Part shown: positions 53,960 through 63,068 of the stretch, in pieces | How positions within the stretch are numbered: position 1 is the first letter of the stretch | How the letters are laid out: each line of letters opens with the position of its first letter | The notes under the pieces: model-generated | What the model was told of the DNA's origin: nothing | What the model saw: the letters and a program-made list of their open reading frames with translations, nothing else | Databases searched by the model: none | Made by a program: the position numbers and the translations under genes | Assembly (NCBI RefSeq): GCF_022483985.1 | Contig: NZ_JAKVME010000002.1 | Span: forward strand, 310,001-374,000 | Length of the DNA: 64,000 nucleotides | Origin: Acetobacter sp. | Lineage (GTDB): Bacteria; Pseudomonadota; Alphaproteobacteria; Acetobacterales; Acetobacteraceae | Direction of reading: 5' to 3'

Positions 53960-54535
53960 TTGATTACAGTGAACAGGAAGGCCGAAGCCCAGTCGCCTGA
54001 CCGGCGTGGCGAGATTCTTGAAGTGGCGGCGCAGCTTTTTGCCGAGCGCGGTTACCGGGGTACGTCCATCCGCGATATTGCGGATCGCGTCGGCATGCTG
54101 CCGGGCTCTCTCTATTATCACATCACGTCCAAGGAAGCCCTGTTCGTGGAAATCCACGACAAGGCGATTGATGCGGCCGCTCATCGTGTCATGAAAGCGA
54201 TGGAGCCGTTTTCCGATCCGTGGAAACGGCTGGAGGCTGCCAGTGGCGAGATGCTGGATCTCCAGTTGAGCCCGGACCATCTGACGCTTCCGATCATGAA
54301 CAATCTGCATGCCGTGCCGGATGATGTGCGTGAGGCGCTGGTACGCAAGCGCGATGATTACGAAACGATCTTCCGGCGTATTGTCGATGATCTGCCGCTG
54401 CCAGCCGAGATCGACCGCAGCGTCTACCGTATTCTCCTGCTCAAGATTCTGAACACGGCGGAAAGCTGGTATCGCGAGGGCAGGCTCAGCCGGAAGGAAA
54501 TCACGGCGCAGATTGTCGCGATCTTCCGGCACTGA
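53960..54535 (+). CDS. TetR-family transcriptional regulator
   Basis: This 191-residue regulator has a TetR helix-turn-helix at about 15-60: RGEILEVAAQLFAERGYRGT, then SIRDIADRVGMLPGSLYYHI. The C-terminal ligand domain is helical and unassigned. Starts at TTG 53960 or GTG 53969 are both possible; neither has a strong ribosome site. The last gene of the plus-strand block; its target is not obvious, though the divergent and downstream envelope genes are candidates. Confidence 0.85.
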   Translation: MITVNRKAEAQSPDRRGEILEVAAQLFAERGYRGTSIRDIADRVGMLPGSLYYHITSKEALFVEIHDKAIDAAAHRVMKAMEPFSDPWKRLEAASGEMLDLQLSPDHLTLPIMNNLHAVPDDVREALVRKRDDYETIFRRIVDDLPLPAEIDRSVYRILLLKILNTAESWYREGRLSRKEITAQIVAIFRH

Positions 54536-54801
54536 ACAGGCGCTGTCTGTCTGATTTTTGCGTGTCCGCCAACAAGGAAGCATCTCAAGGATATCTGGCT
54601 GAGTGAGAGCGCCGGGCGTTTTTCTGAGCCGTTACGCAATGCCGCAACGGACTTCATACGCAGATCAGGCTGCCCAATACCTCGTCAGTAAGAGGGAATA
54701 TGGCATTGCTGTCTGTCACGGGTATCAGGTGGAAGCATGTTTGCATGCAGTAATTATCCACCTGTCGTGCATCACCTATATCGGAAAATGCTTGCCGCTT
54801 T
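54536..54801. other. spacer between the TetR gene and the Pmp3-like gene
   Basis: About 265 bases between two convergent transcripts. Short inverted sequences are present but no terminator with a T run stands out, and no gene was recognised. Confidence 0.45.
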
Positions 54802-54990
54802 TTAGGCCAGCCCGGCCCGTTTGAGTTTCTGGTCGGTGTTGTACTGGCTCAGGGCGTAGACCGCCCAGATCGCGGCGGGAATCCAGCCAAGCACGGTAAT
54901 CTGTAGAAACAGGCAGAATATCCCGGAAATCGGGCGGCCGATCGTGAAAAATGTCAGCCAGGGCAGAAAGAACGTAATCAGCAGGCGCAT
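54802..54990 (-). CDS. YqaE/Pmp3 family membrane protein
   Basis: The 62-residue protein is two membrane helices: ITFFLPWLTFFTIGRPISGI, then FCLFLQITVLGWIPAAIWAV, ending in a charged tail. This layout with the G-W-I-P-A-xIWA motif is the YqaE/Pmp3 family, small proteolipids induced by salt, cold or membrane stress. The start at ATG 54990 removes 25 unrelated residues of the longer frame. It follows the DUF1269 gene after a terminator. Confidence 0.85.
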   Translation of the reverse strand: MRLLITFFLPWLTFFTIGRPISGIFCLFLQITVLGWIPAAIWAVYALSQYNTDQKLKRAGLA

Positions 54991-55007
54991 GGATGACTCC
55001 GGACAGA

Positions 55008-55045
55008 AAAAAGCCCCGCACGGATTGAGTGCGGAGCCTTTATTG
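55008..55045 (-). terminator. terminator between DUF1269 and Pmp3-like genes
   Basis: On the minus strand GGCTCCGCACTC pairs with GTGCGGGGC, followed by six T. It ends the 55880-55094 transcript before the Pmp3-like gene. Confidence 0.8.
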
Positions 55046-55093
55046 TGACCTGACTGGCGCCGCACTGTCCAGTTCCGGACAGGACGGTATGGT

Positions 55094-55612
55094 TCAGGTG
55101 GCCTGTCCGAGCGCCTGACGTAGCTTGCCCTCGGTTTCCGGGGACAGGGACGTCTGGATGATCTTCGCGTGACCTTTCAGTTCTGAAAGATGCGCAATCA
55201 CCTTTTCCGGCTCAGCCTTCCGGATCAGGATAAACAGGGCCGACGTGCCCGGTGTCAGGGTGGCACCGAGATTTTTCATGAAATCATCATTGATTCCATA
55301 ATCACTGTTCTTGCCGTCCAGTGCGCCGATACCCGCTCCCGCGACACTGCCGACGATAAGACCGGCCAGCGGGTTAAGGAACAGGAGACCGACAAGCGCT
55401 CCCCAGAAACCACCGGACAGAAATCCCCACGAAGCGCCGATCTTCTCAAGATTGTAGCTCTGGTCCAGATGGGTCTTGCCGTCAGCCGTGCGTCGCACGA
55501 CCACCCCATCCTCCAGATCCAGAAGATATTCCTTTTCAAGTTCACGGCATTCCGTCAGCGCATTCTGCGCTCCGTCCAGACTGTCGAAACCGACAACAAC
55601 GAGCGTGCTCAT
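55094..55612 (-). CDS. DUF1269 family membrane protein
   Basis: The 172-residue protein has an N-terminal STLVVVGFDSLDGAQNALTE and YLLDLEDGVVVRR. A Gly-rich hydrophobic hairpin follows (WGFLSGGFWGALVGLLFLNP, LAGLIVGSVAGAGIGALDGK), then a C-terminal soluble part with LTPGTSALFILIRKAEPEKV. This is DUF1269, a family of stress-related membrane proteins of unknown function. It lies 16 bases after the upstream small membrane gene, so the two are co-transcribed. The same neighbourhood of Pmp3-like, DUF1269 and cardiolipin synthase suggests membrane stress. Confidence 0.82.
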   Translation of the reverse strand: MSTLVVVGFDSLDGAQNALTECRELEKEYLLDLEDGVVVRRTADGKTHLDQSYNLEKIGASWGFLSGGFWGALVGLLFLNPLAGLIVGSVAGAGIGALDGKNSDYGINDDFMKNLGATLTPGTSALFILIRKAEPEKVIAHLSELKGHAKIIQTSLSPETEGKLRQALGQAT

Positions 55613-55628
55613 GATAATGCCTTCCGGA

Positions 55629-55880
55629 TCATTCAGCCGCCTTGCGACCCAGCACGTAGCTGATCGCAGACGCCGCCACGAGAATCAGAAGGCCGAAGAC
55701 CTTGCAGTTCGTCGGAATTGTTTTCTTGTGGAGTCTGGTCTCGCTTTTGAAATCAGCCAGATGTTCTGAAATCTGCTTGTGGAGTTCGTCCTTGTGCTTG
55801 TGCAGGGACTTGTCGAGGCCCTTTACAATTTCTTCCAGATCTTCCGGGGCGAGTTTCCGCAGGATGTCGGTTGCGCTCAT
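55629..55880 (-). CDS. small C-tail-anchored membrane protein
   Basis: The 83-residue product is a charged amphipathic helix (LEEIVKGLDKSLHKHKDELH) and a single C-terminal membrane segment (VFGLLILVAASAISYVLGRK). I do not recognise the family; the layout resembles DUF883/ElaB-type ribosome- or membrane-associated stress proteins. It is the first gene of the unit with the DUF1269 gene. Confidence 0.6.
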   Translation of the reverse strand: MSATDILRKLAPEDLEEIVKGLDKSLHKHKDELHKQISEHLADFKSETRLHKKTIPTNCKVFGLLILVAASAISYVLGRKAAE

Positions 55881-55993
55881 ATCAGCAGCACTCCTGAAAA
55901 TTCATGACCGTGACCCGTGCAGTCACAGCTCTAAGAAAGATATTGGCCCGTCATTCCTGTATTTCAAGAGTTGCTTTCCTTAACTCGCGTCCA

Positions 55994-57517
55994 TCAAAGA
56001 ATGGGGCCGATCATGGCCAGCGTATTGTTCCACAGCACGCGCGTTCTGGGCCAGTTCGCCACTTCCTCAAGCGACACTTCATCCGAGGCGTCGATATAGG
56101 TCTGCTGACGTTCACGCACCGCCTGCGTGAAAGCTTCATCGACAAGCTGGATGTTGTTTTCGAAATTCAGATCGAAGCTGCGCCGGTCAAGATTGGCCGA
56201 GCCTATGAGTGTCATCTGCCCGTCCACGGTCATCGCCTTGGTGTGCAGCAGGCCGTGCGGGTATTCATAAATCTTGACCCCGGCTTCCAGAAGATCCCGG
56301 TAATAGCTGCGGCTCGCGCCAGCCACGATCCATGAATCGTTCTGTCGCGGCATGGTGAGGGACGTTTTCACGCCTCTTCGCGCCGCAGCGCACAGGGCGG
56401 CCTGTATCGGCTCGTCCGGCACATAATAAGGCGTTGTGACCGTCAGTTCCTCCGCGGACGCGTTCATGATCGACACGAAGGTCTCGGGCATGGCGGCATA
56501 GCGCACAGCCGCGCTGGTGCCGATGACCTGCGCCACGAAACCGTCTCCTTCCCGCATTTTCGCGGAGGCCAGAAGTGAGGTCAGATCCTCATTGGTGTGG
56601 GCCATCCAGTCCGTGGCGAACAGATGCTGGTTCTGCAACACCACCGGGCCTTCAAACCGAGCCAGCAGATCCACCCACGGCGCGAACTTGGCTTTCACCC
56701 GAAATTCCGGGTCGGCGCAGTTCTGGCTGCCGCAATAGGTCACGCGATTGTCAATCACCACGATCTTGCGATGGTTGCGCATATCGAACCGCCCCCGGAA
56801 GGGACGCAGCAGCACGCTGCCCAGCGGCAGGGCGCGGACAAGAAACACGCCTGCACGCTCCATATCAGCCCAGTGACCGCTGTGAATCAGCCGACGCGAG
56901 CCGAGGTCATCCGCCATCACGCGACAGACAACACCGCGTCTGGCAGCCCGCATCACGGCGTCGGCCACCTTCATGCCGTTGCCGTCCGCCAGCCAGATAT
57001 AGAAGCAGATATGCACATGCTCTCTGGCGGCGTCGATATCGGCGACCATGGCGTCGATCGCCGTGTTGGAATCCTTCATCAGATGCGCTGCGTTGCCGCC
57101 CATCGGCGGATAGCCGCTGATCGACTGCCCCACCTTGAACAGGGGGGCGAGGCGAGGTGGTAGATGGAATTCCTTTTCAGCGTCGATCAGGGTTTCGGCG
57201 GCCTTTCCCGGCACAGGCAGCCGCTTCATCGCTTCCCGGATGCGCAGCACGCGGTGTGGATTCAGTTTGGTTTCACCGAGAAAAAGATAGGCCAGTATGC
57301 CGCCGATCGGCAGGGCGCCGATGATGGCGACCCACGCCACACGGGAAGCGGGTTGACGATGACGACGCAGGAGCGCCCGTGCGATGAACAGCGCCTGTAG
57401 CGGCGCGGTCAGACCCGCCGCATACCAGCTCCATTTCACAGCGCGTGCGTCCAGCAGGACGCGACCGCCGGAGCGACGCAGTGAAAAAGAAAATTTTCGG
57501 CCTGATGGTTGCGTCAT
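55994..57517 (-). CDS. cls: cardiolipin synthase
   Basis: The 507-residue phospholipase-D-superfamily enzyme joins phosphatidylglycerol molecules into cardiolipin in the inner membrane. Two membrane helices lie near the N terminus (SWYAAGLTAPLQALFIARAL; AWVAIIGALPIGGILAYLFL). Both HKD motifs are intact: HRKIVVIDNRVTYCGSQN and HTKAMTVDGQMTLIGSAN. The start at ATG 57517 is chosen for family length; a start 11 codons earlier is possible. It is divergent from trpB. Confidence 0.9.
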   Translation of the reverse strand: MTQPSGRKFSFSLRRSGGRVLLDARAVKWSWYAAGLTAPLQALFIARALLRRHRQPASRVAWVAIIGALPIGGILAYLFLGETKLNPHRVLRIREAMKRLPVPGKAAETLIDAEKEFHLPPRLAPLFKVGQSISGYPPMGGNAAHLMKDSNTAIDAMVADIDAAREHVHICFYIWLADGNGMKVADAVMRAARRGVVCRVMADDLGSRRLIHSGHWADMERAGVFLVRALPLGSVLLRPFRGRFDMRNHRKIVVIDNRVTYCGSQNCADPEFRVKAKFAPWVDLLARFEGPVVLQNQHLFATDWMAHTNEDLTSLLASAKMREGDGFVAQVIGTSAAVRYAAMPETFVSIMNASAEELTVTTPYYVPDEPIQAALCAAARRGVKTSLTMPRQNDSWIVAGASRSYYRDLLEAGVKIYEYPHGLLHTKAMTVDGQMTLIGSANLDRRSFDLNFENNIQLVDEAFTQAVRERQQTYIDASDEVSLEEVANWPRTRVLWNNTLAMIGPIL

Positions 57518-57720
57518 AAACTTTGCTGATCCCGGTCGTGATGACATCACGAGAAGACGTTACAGCCGCCTCCCCATTGGAACAACCGGCGCGCCCAGCA
57601 CCGTGACGCGCCGCCTGATGGACGCCCATCCCGTGCCTTGTTATACCGCCAGACCTGAACTTTCCGCATGAAAGCGGAGCCACAGACCGTAGAAACCGGG
57701 CAGCGGAGACACCAACAGTC

Positions 57721-58956
57721 ATGACAGACGGCGTAAGAGCAGACAGCCTGCCAAACAGCCTTCGAAACGGCCCCAACGCTTCCGGCCATTTCGGCGACGG
57801 GTTGGGCGGGCGGTTTGTCGCGGAAACGCTCATGCCCCTGCTCCTTGAGCTGGATGAAGCCTACAAGGTGGCCAAGGCCGATCCGGCCTTTCACAAGGAA
57901 CTGGCTTTCTACCTCAAGGACTATGTAGGCCGTCCCTCTCCGCTGTGGTTCGCGAAACGCCTGACCGACGAACTCGGCGGCGCGAAAATCTACATGAAGC
58001 GCGAGGAGCTGAACCACACCGGCTCCCATAAACTCAACAACGTGATGGGTCAGATTCTGCTCGCCCGTCGCATGGGCCGCACACGCATCGTCGCCGAGAC
58101 CGGCGCAGGTCAGCACGGCGTCGCCACGGCCACAGTCTGCGCGCTGTTCGGCATGAAATGCGTGATCTACATGGGCGCGACCGATGTGGAACGGCAGATG
58201 CCAAACGTGTTCCGCATGAAGCTGCTCGGCGCGGAAGTCGTGCCGGTCACGGCGGGCGCAGGCACGCTGAAGGACGCCATGAACGAGGCGATGCGTGACT
58301 GGGTCGCCAACATAAGCGACACCTATTTCCTTGTCGGCACGGTTGCCGGTCCGCACCCGTATCCCGCCATGGTGCGCGACTTCCAGAGCGTGATCGGTGA
58401 CGAAGTGAAGGTGCAGATGCAGGAAGCCGAGGGCCGCCTGCCGGATGTGATCGTCGCGGCCATTGGTGGCGGCTCGAACGCAATGGGCATCTTCCATCCG
58501 TTCCTCGACGACCCTTCCGTCAGGCTGATCGGTGTTGAAGCTGCCGGCCACGGTCTGGACAGCGGCAAGACAGCCGCCTCCATCGAGCGCGGCTCGCGCG
58601 GCGTGCTGCACGGCAACCGCACTTATCTGTTGCAAGACGAAAACGGCCAGATCACCGAGGCGCACTCCATCAGCGCCGGTCTGGACTATCCCGGTGTCGG
58701 TCCTGAGCATTCCTGGCTGTATGAAATCGGTCGCGCCGAATATGTCGGCATCACCGATGACGAGGCGCTGGAGGCGTTCCAGGCCTGCACCCGCGCCGAG
58801 GGCATCATTCCCGCGCTGGAATCCGCCCATGCTGTCGCCCACGCGGTCAAGATCGCGCCGACGCTGAGCCCGGAGACCCTGCTCGTCATCAACATCTCGG
58901 GCCGTGGAGACAAGGACATCTTCACTGTCGCCGAACATCTGGGAGTGAAGCTGTGA
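57721..58956 (+). CDS. trpB: tryptophan synthase beta chain
   Basis: The 411-residue pyridoxal-phosphate enzyme makes tryptophan from indole and serine. It has [10 protein letters not shown]-type start (here [20 protein letters not shown]), [14 protein letters not shown], the PLP Lys in [16 protein letters not shown] (about 104), [20 protein letters not shown] and [15 protein letters not shown]. trpA overlaps its stop by four bases (GTGA), the classic coupled trpBA arrangement. No trp leader peptide was found upstream. Confidence 0.96.
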   Translation: MTDGVRADSLPNSLRNGPNASGHFGDGLGGRFVAETLMPLLLELDEAYKVAKADPAFHKELAFYLKDYVGRPSPLWFAKRLTDELGGAKIYMKREELNHTGSHKLNNVMGQILLARRMGRTRIVAETGAGQHGVATATVCALFGMKCVIYMGATDVERQMPNVFRMKLLGAEVVPVTAGAGTLKDAMNEAMRDWVANISDTYFLVGTVAGPHPYPAMVRDFQSVIGDEVKVQMQEAEGRLPDVIVAAIGGGSNAMGIFHPFLDDPSVRLIGVEAAGHGLDSGKTAASIERGSRGVLHGNRTYLLQDENGQITEAHSISAGLDYPGVGPEHSWLYEIGRAEYVGITDDEALEAFQACTRAEGIIPALESAHAVAHAVKIAPTLSPETLLVINISGRGDKDIFTVAEHLGVKL

Positions 58957-59768
58957 GCCGCATCGCCCGCCGCTTTGCGGCGCTGAAACAGGAAGGGCGC
59001 GGTGCGCTCATTCCCTATCTCGAAGCCTGCGATCCCGATTTCCAGACGTCGCTCGATCTGCTGAAGGCGATGCCGGAAGCCGGTGCGGACCTGATCGAGA
59101 TCGGCATGCCGTTCTCCGATCCTTCCGCCGACGGTCCGGTCATCCAGTTTGCCGCCCGTCGTGGTCTGAAGGCTGGCGCCACGTTGCCGCGCCTGTTCGA
59201 GATGGTGAAGTCCTTCCGCGAGCAGGATAACGACACGCCGATCATCCTGATGGGCTACCTGAACCCGATCGAGGCTTATGGTCTCGACAGGTTCTGCGTG
59301 GATGCGTCCGCCGCTGGTGTGGATGGCCTCATCATCGTGGACATGCCACCGGAAGAAGCTGGGCCGATGCAGAGTCCGGCCAAAGCAGCCGGTTTGGACA
59401 TCATCCGCCTGATCGCGCCGACAACAGACGATAACCGCCTGAAGCTGGTGCTCAGTCATGCTTCGGGCTTCGTCTACTATGTGAGCATCACCGGCATTAC
59501 CGGCACGCGCTCGGCCAGCGACGAGGATCTGCGGGCGGCGCTGCCCCGTATCCGTGCTGCGACGGACCTGCCGATTGCTATCGGCTTCGGTATCCGCACG
59601 CCGGAGCAGGCGGCGTCTGCCTCGCGTATTGCGGATGGCGCAGTGGTGGCCTCGGCTCTGCTGGCTACGCTGGCGCAAACGCTGGACCCAAGCGAGCAGG
59701 CAACCCCGTCTACGCTGCCATCCGTTCTGACCCAGTTGCGGGAACTGGCAGCGGCTGTTCGGGCCTGA
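58953..59768 (+). CDS. trpA: tryptophan synthase alpha chain
   Basis: This 271-residue TIM barrel releases indole from indole-3-glycerol phosphate and channels it to TrpB. It contains [39 protein letters not shown] with the catalytic Glu, [34 protein letters not shown] and [12 protein letters not shown]. It starts at GTG within the trpB stop. A terminator at 59778-59818 follows. Confidence 0.95.
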   Translation: MSRIARRFAALKQEGRGALIPYLEACDPDFQTSLDLLKAMPEAGADLIEIGMPFSDPSADGPVIQFAARRGLKAGATLPRLFEMVKSFREQDNDTPIILMGYLNPIEAYGLDRFCVDASAAGVDGLIIVDMPPEEAGPMQSPAKAAGLDIIRLIAPTTDDNRLKLVLSHASGFVYYVSITGITGTRSASDEDLRAALPRIRAATDLPIAIGFGIRTPEQAASASRIADGAVVASALLATLAQTLDPSEQATPSTLPSVLTQLRELAAAVRA

Positions 59769-59777
59769 AAAATCATG

Positions 59778-59818
59778 ACGCTGGCGGGTGATTTATAAAC
59801 CAGCCAGCGTTTGTTTGT
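59778..59818 (+). terminator. terminator after trpBA
   Basis: ACGCTGGC and GCCAGCGT enclose a 17-base loop and are followed by a T-rich TTGTTTGTTG. Copy C of the dispersed repeat starts 25 bases later. Confidence 0.75.
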
Positions 59819-59843
59819 TGCGGTCTATCTCTCTTTTTCATGT

Positions 59844-59897
59844 TCAAACCGGGATCAAAGGGACCGCGTCCCTTTGTGGGCACGGGGCAAAGCCCCC
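59844..59897 (-). repeat. dispersed palindromic repeat, copy C (inverted)
   Basis: Its reverse complement reads GGGGCTTTGCCCC, then GTGCCCACAAAGGGACGCGG and TCCCTTTGATCCCGGTTTGA, identical to copy B except for one missing C. It lies between the trpA terminator and the convergent tetraheme cytochrome gene. Confidence 0.8.
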
Positions 59898-59916
59898 GGA
59901 AACCGTCGTGCCGATT

Positions 59917-60303
59917 TCAGAATCGCGGAGGCCGCTCTTCCGCATGGCACGCATGACAAGCCCGAACCGGTCCTGAAGCCCGCTTTTCCCGCTTTAGCTT
60001 CAGGTGACAGCCTTCACATTGCTGATGAAACTGTCGCTCGATGATCGGGGCCAGTTCTGGCGTCTTCTTGTGGCATTCAATACAATGCTGAAATGGCCAT
60101 GACGCCAGTTTGGGCTCGGTATAATTATGGTGGCAGACCACGCAGTTGAATGCGCCATGATCCTGATGCGTAAAGGTCAGCGGCATCAGAGGCAGTGATT
60201 GCGCTGAGTACGGAGCCCCGCTGACGCTCCACCAGACCGCACCGCCGACAATGCTGGCTGCGGCACAGACTGCCGCGATGCTTAATCGCGCGTTGCGTCG
60301 CAT
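59917..60303 (-). CDS. small secreted tetraheme cytochrome c
   Basis: The 128-residue protein starts with an uncleaved or cleaved membrane anchor (RLSIAAVCAAASIVGGAVWW). Four CxxCH haem sites follow: C54-V-V-C57-H58, C74-I-E-C77-H78, C96-E-G-C99-H100 and C116-H-A-C119-H120, with several further histidines as distal ligands. It resembles class III or NapC/NrfH-like small multihaem carriers. The ATG overlaps the stop of the upstream membrane gene by one base (TAATG), so the two form one unit, probably a quinol-to-periplasm electron pathway. Confidence 0.82.
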   Translation of the reverse strand: MRRNARLSIAAVCAAASIVGGAVWWSVSGAPYSAQSLPLMPLTFTHQDHGAFNCVVCHHNYTEPKLASWPFQHCIECHKKTPELAPIIERQFHQQCEGCHLKLKREKRASGPVRACHACHAEERPPRF

Positions 60304-61016
60304 TATCTGTTGAGCCACATGGCGCATAATACCGGCACAAGCAGCCCGACACACCCCAGAATGATGACCACAGGCACGGCCAGCGCGGCCGTATTTCTCA
60401 GACGCTTCTCGCCCCGGCGACTCTGAACCGGCAAGGCCCGTACCAGCAACGGTACAGCCAGAGCCAGCGCACTCATCCCGACCAGGCTGAATGTCAAGGC
60501 AGGTGTGGCGATCCGAAAACCCGCCTGCCATGCATGAAGGCCGGTCACACACAGCAGGATCGCCGCCAGACCGTAATGGCAGTAACGGAAGATGCGGGCG
60601 TTACGGAAAACAGCCAGCTTCCAGCGGGGTTGCGACACAACAGCAAGAATGACAAGAAGCAGGCTGGCGAGAGCACCCGTTTGCATGACGGGCAAGACGG
60701 GCGGCCAGATGTCGCGCCAGAGCAGAGGTTCCGCCCACACGCCTCCGATCACATGCGCGATGACCAGTAAAAGGATCAGGTAGGCCGTATATTCATGCAG
60801 GCGGAGGAAGAACCTTCCTTCATACACAGGCCTGTCAAGTGGTCGACCTGTGAGAAAAAACATCTGGAAAAGCGCGAATAGGGCGGAATAACCGCCGATC
60901 ATCGTAACATCCCATAGGCCTGCTGTGCCGGGTTGTCCCGCCGCAAAGACGCATACCAGCAGGAATGCGGTGCAGAGCAGCGCGAGCAGTGCAGCGAGAG
61001 CGATCCATCCCGGCAT
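60303..61016 (-). CDS. b-type di-haem membrane cytochrome
   Basis: The 237-residue protein has about six membrane helices. Two helices carry His pairs at the same 13-residue spacing (H74 and H88 in LHEYTAYLILLLVIAHV; H147 and H161 in CHYGLAAILLCVTGLH), the bis-histidine pattern of cytochrome b561 or ferric-reductase-like proteins, so two b haems are likely. It is translationally coupled to the tetraheme cytochrome downstream. Together they could oxidise quinol and reduce a periplasmic acceptor. The specific acceptor is unknown; no catalytic subunit is in the window. Confidence 0.7.
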   Translation of the reverse strand: MPGWIALAALLALLCTAFLLVCVFAAGQPGTAGLWDVTMIGGYSALFALFQMFFLTGRPLDRPVYEGRFFLRLHEYTAYLILLLVIAHVIGGVWAEPLLWRDIWPPVLPVMQTGALASLLLVILAVVSQPRWKLAVFRNARIFRYCHYGLAAILLCVTGLHAWQAGFRIATPALTFSLVGMSALALAVPLLVRALPVQSRRGEKRLRNTAALAVPVVIILGCVGLLVPVLCAMWLNR

Positions 61017-61274
61017 GATTTCCGTTCTTGTTGCGGTATCATTTCATTGAAGAGCGATACCGCAAAGGTCAGAAGGAGGGAATGAGGGTAGACATAGCTC
61101 GTTTTGTATTTTGAGAAATCGTCACGATTTTCGTTTGCAGCAAGATTGCGGAGACAAGGAACAACACAATGGCGAAGATGAGATCAGGGTGGTAAGCTCA
61201 GTAGTAAAAAATATCTATATGTAGAAAACGGGCCTTTACAGGTGATCTATAATTATAGAAGTAACATTTTATGG
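61017..61274. other. upstream region of the cytochrome pair
   Basis: About 260 bases without a supported gene; the minus-strand promoter for the cytochrome genes should lie here. Composition becomes AT-rich towards 61250 near the tRNA fragment. Confidence 0.4.
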
Positions 61275-61302
61275 TGGTGCGAACTGCGGGACTCGAACCC
61301 AC
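61275..61302 (-). other. tRNA 3'-end fragment, probable attachment site
   Basis: The minus strand reads GTGGGTTCGAGTCCCGC (a complete T-arm), then AGTTCGC, A and CCA, that is the 3' acceptor half of a tRNA. No matching GCGAACT acceptor half or anticodon arm is found on its 5' side, where only unrelated AT-rich sequence lies. This is what remains when a mobile element integrates into a tRNA gene and duplicates its 3' end. It marks the left border of the island that continues past the right edge. Confidence 0.65.
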
Positions 61303-61543
61303 TGAAGTAAATCGCACAGCCCATAACATCCTGTTTTCAAAAAAATTCTGAATACTTGTGTAAGAGTCTGTGTAAGACTTTGTGTGAAATCGGTCAAGGA
61401 TTTTGAGGGTGGCAAACTGAGCTATCTCAATACCCCTGAGGCGTTCCATAGAGTGCTCAGGTTGCTCCAGTTCTCGCCAGCAGGTTACAGTCTCAGGAGG
61501 GTATGTGACTACGGAGTAGCGGTAAGTGTCTTGAATTGACCTT
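61303..61543. other. island border region without a clear gene
   Basis: The 240 bases hold repeated GTGTAAGA-type words (TTGTGTAAGAGTCTGTGTAAG) and a minus-strand frame of no recognisable family. It may be the remnant of an integrase 3' end or of the disrupted tRNA neighbourhood. Confidence 0.35.
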
Positions 61544-62167
61544 GTGGTTCCTTTTGCTGAGAAAGACGAAGCCAAGGCTCTCGGTGCCAGATGGGATGGC
61601 GTTGCTCGCGTCTGGTATGTTCCGGCTGGCAAAGACTCCGCTCCATTTAATCGCTGGCTTCCAAAAGTCATTGAGCCGGATGTCAGGGCGCAAAACTACT
61701 ATATCTCCCAGTCGTCCACACCGTGCTGGAAATGCGAAGGCATTACCCGCGTCTATGGCTTCATCCTCTCCGGTTCCTATGAAGTTAGCGAGTGGATTGA
61801 AGGGGAGGACGATAATGACGAAGGAACCATTGTATGGGACGAATGGACTGATACGACGGTCCTGTCATACCTGAGAGGTTTGCCGGACGCTGTTCTTCAG
61901 CGAGTCAAGCAAGTCAGTCCTCATTGGTATATGGATAGTTCCAGGACCGTCTCTGAACCCTATCTGATGAACCATTGCGAGCATTGTAAAGCCAAGCTGG
62001 GTGATTTTGAGACCATTGAGGAATCTGATTCACCTCTGCATCCGATATACCCGGAGTCAATTTCCCGGATGAGCATCATGGAGGTAGGTGAGCCGTTTTC
62101 GGCTTCAGCTTCCTACGGTATCAGCACCGGGCCGGATTTGATTTCTGTGGGTGCAAAACAGGTTTGA
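61544..62167 (+). CDS. DUF5710-domain protein with two CxxC pairs, possibly 5'-truncated
   Basis: The 207-residue product starts VPFAEKDEAKALGARWDGVA followed by RVWYVPAG, the DUF5710 domain found in plasmid and phage primase- or helicase-associated proteins. Usually a few residues (a Tyr-Leu-Asn/Asp) precede VPF; here the open frame upstream gives only IDL before a TGA, so the start is GTG 61544 or an unusual ATT, or the gene is cut at its 5' end. Further in, two CxxC pairs (TPCWKCEG and HCEHCKAKLG) suggest a zinc site. It is the first gene after the tRNA fragment. Confidence 0.6.
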   Translation: MVPFAEKDEAKALGARWDGVARVWYVPAGKDSAPFNRWLPKVIEPDVRAQNYYISQSSTPCWKCEGITRVYGFILSGSYEVSEWIEGEDDNDEGTIVWDEWTDTTVLSYLRGLPDAVLQRVKQVSPHWYMDSSRTVSEPYLMNHCEHCKAKLGDFETIEESDSPLHPIYPESISRMSIMEVGEPFSASASYGISTGPDLISVGAKQV

Positions 62168-62205
62168 TAAATTTTCTATAAAGTTGGAAGGTTTTTGAGT
62201 TTAAA

Positions 62206-62952
62206 ATGAATGGTAAACAGAAAAAAGAATTGGAGAAAATTTCGTCAGAAATAGAAAGGAAAATTTCTGAGATATCTTCTGATTGCCAGTCTATTGTGAG
62301 GGATTTTATCGAATACATCGGTGATGATGTTAAAAAAACATTTTCTGACAATATGAAAAACTGGACAGTATCGTCCGGAAGTATTATGTGGGTTATTTTT
62401 ATCTATATACTATATAAATTTATCCCTCAATTATTTGGTTTTAGTTATAAAACTGTTAATGATGTAAATGGTTCTGAGGGCGTATTATTGTTTTTAATAA
62501 CTATATGTTCTGCTATGATGCTTTTATCTCAATTTTATGTATTGGTTAGTAAGGCGGTTCCTTATTCTATAGGATGTGTTGTTGATCCAATTTTGAATGA
62601 AATAGAAAATATAAAAAAATATAAAATAAATGATGATGACGCAAAAATACTAATTGATAGTTGTGTGAAAAAGCAAAGAATATTTATTATAATGTCTTAT
62701 GAGAAAACATTGAACTCTATGTTTTCGAAAAAGGAAAATATTCTACTTTTCGATTTTGTGGTTTTAGCTGTCATCATGATTTCTATGGCTGCTTTTGTAT
62801 CAAAAAGAGAAATGATATCGGCCTGTTATCCTAAAACTATGGATGAATTGATCCTTGATCCCACAGGAGAAAAATGTTCAAATGAAATTAAAGCATGGAA
62901 ATTAAGAAAAACTCCTGAAAAAATCAAAAAGAATGCCGACAAAAAATCTTAA
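62206..62952 (+). CDS. AT-rich membrane protein of unknown function
   Basis: The 248-residue product has a charged N-terminal coiled coil (KKELEKISSEIERKISEISS), two adjacent membrane helices (SIMWVIFIYILYKFIPQL; LLFLITICSAMMLLSQFYVL), a central soluble domain with NDDDAKILIDSCVKKQ and a third helix (LLFDFVVLAVIMISMAAFVS) before a basic tail. No family is recognised. GC content is far below the chromosome, as for the whole island. Position between a DUF5710 gene and a recombinase suggests mobile-element cargo. Confidence 0.6.
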   Translation: MNGKQKKELEKISSEIERKISEISSDCQSIVRDFIEYIGDDVKKTFSDNMKNWTVSSGSIMWVIFIYILYKFIPQLFGFSYKTVNDVNGSEGVLLFLITICSAMMLLSQFYVLVSKAVPYSIGCVVDPILNEIENIKKYKINDDDAKILIDSCVKKQRIFIIMSYEKTLNSMFSKKENILLFDFVVLAVIMISMAAFVSKREMISACYPKTMDELILDPTGEKCSNEIKAWKLRKTPEKIKKNADKKS

Positions 62953-63068
62953 TCGCCGGTTCTGTTGTTCTGTCCCAAAATCACCTGGTTTTGTTACACT
63001 GTTCCTGAGACCACCAACCAACACGGATGGAATGCATTCAATGCACCAGAAACAGGACAAAAATCACC

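Noticed and set aside
57547-58938. 463-codon minus-strand frame over trpB
   Set aside because: It is a shadow of trpB, with no recognisable domain and no ribosome site.
61198-61671. 157-codon minus-strand frame across the tRNA fragment
   Set aside because: It reads through the tRNA T-arm and the DUF5710 start and has no domain; it is treated as chance.
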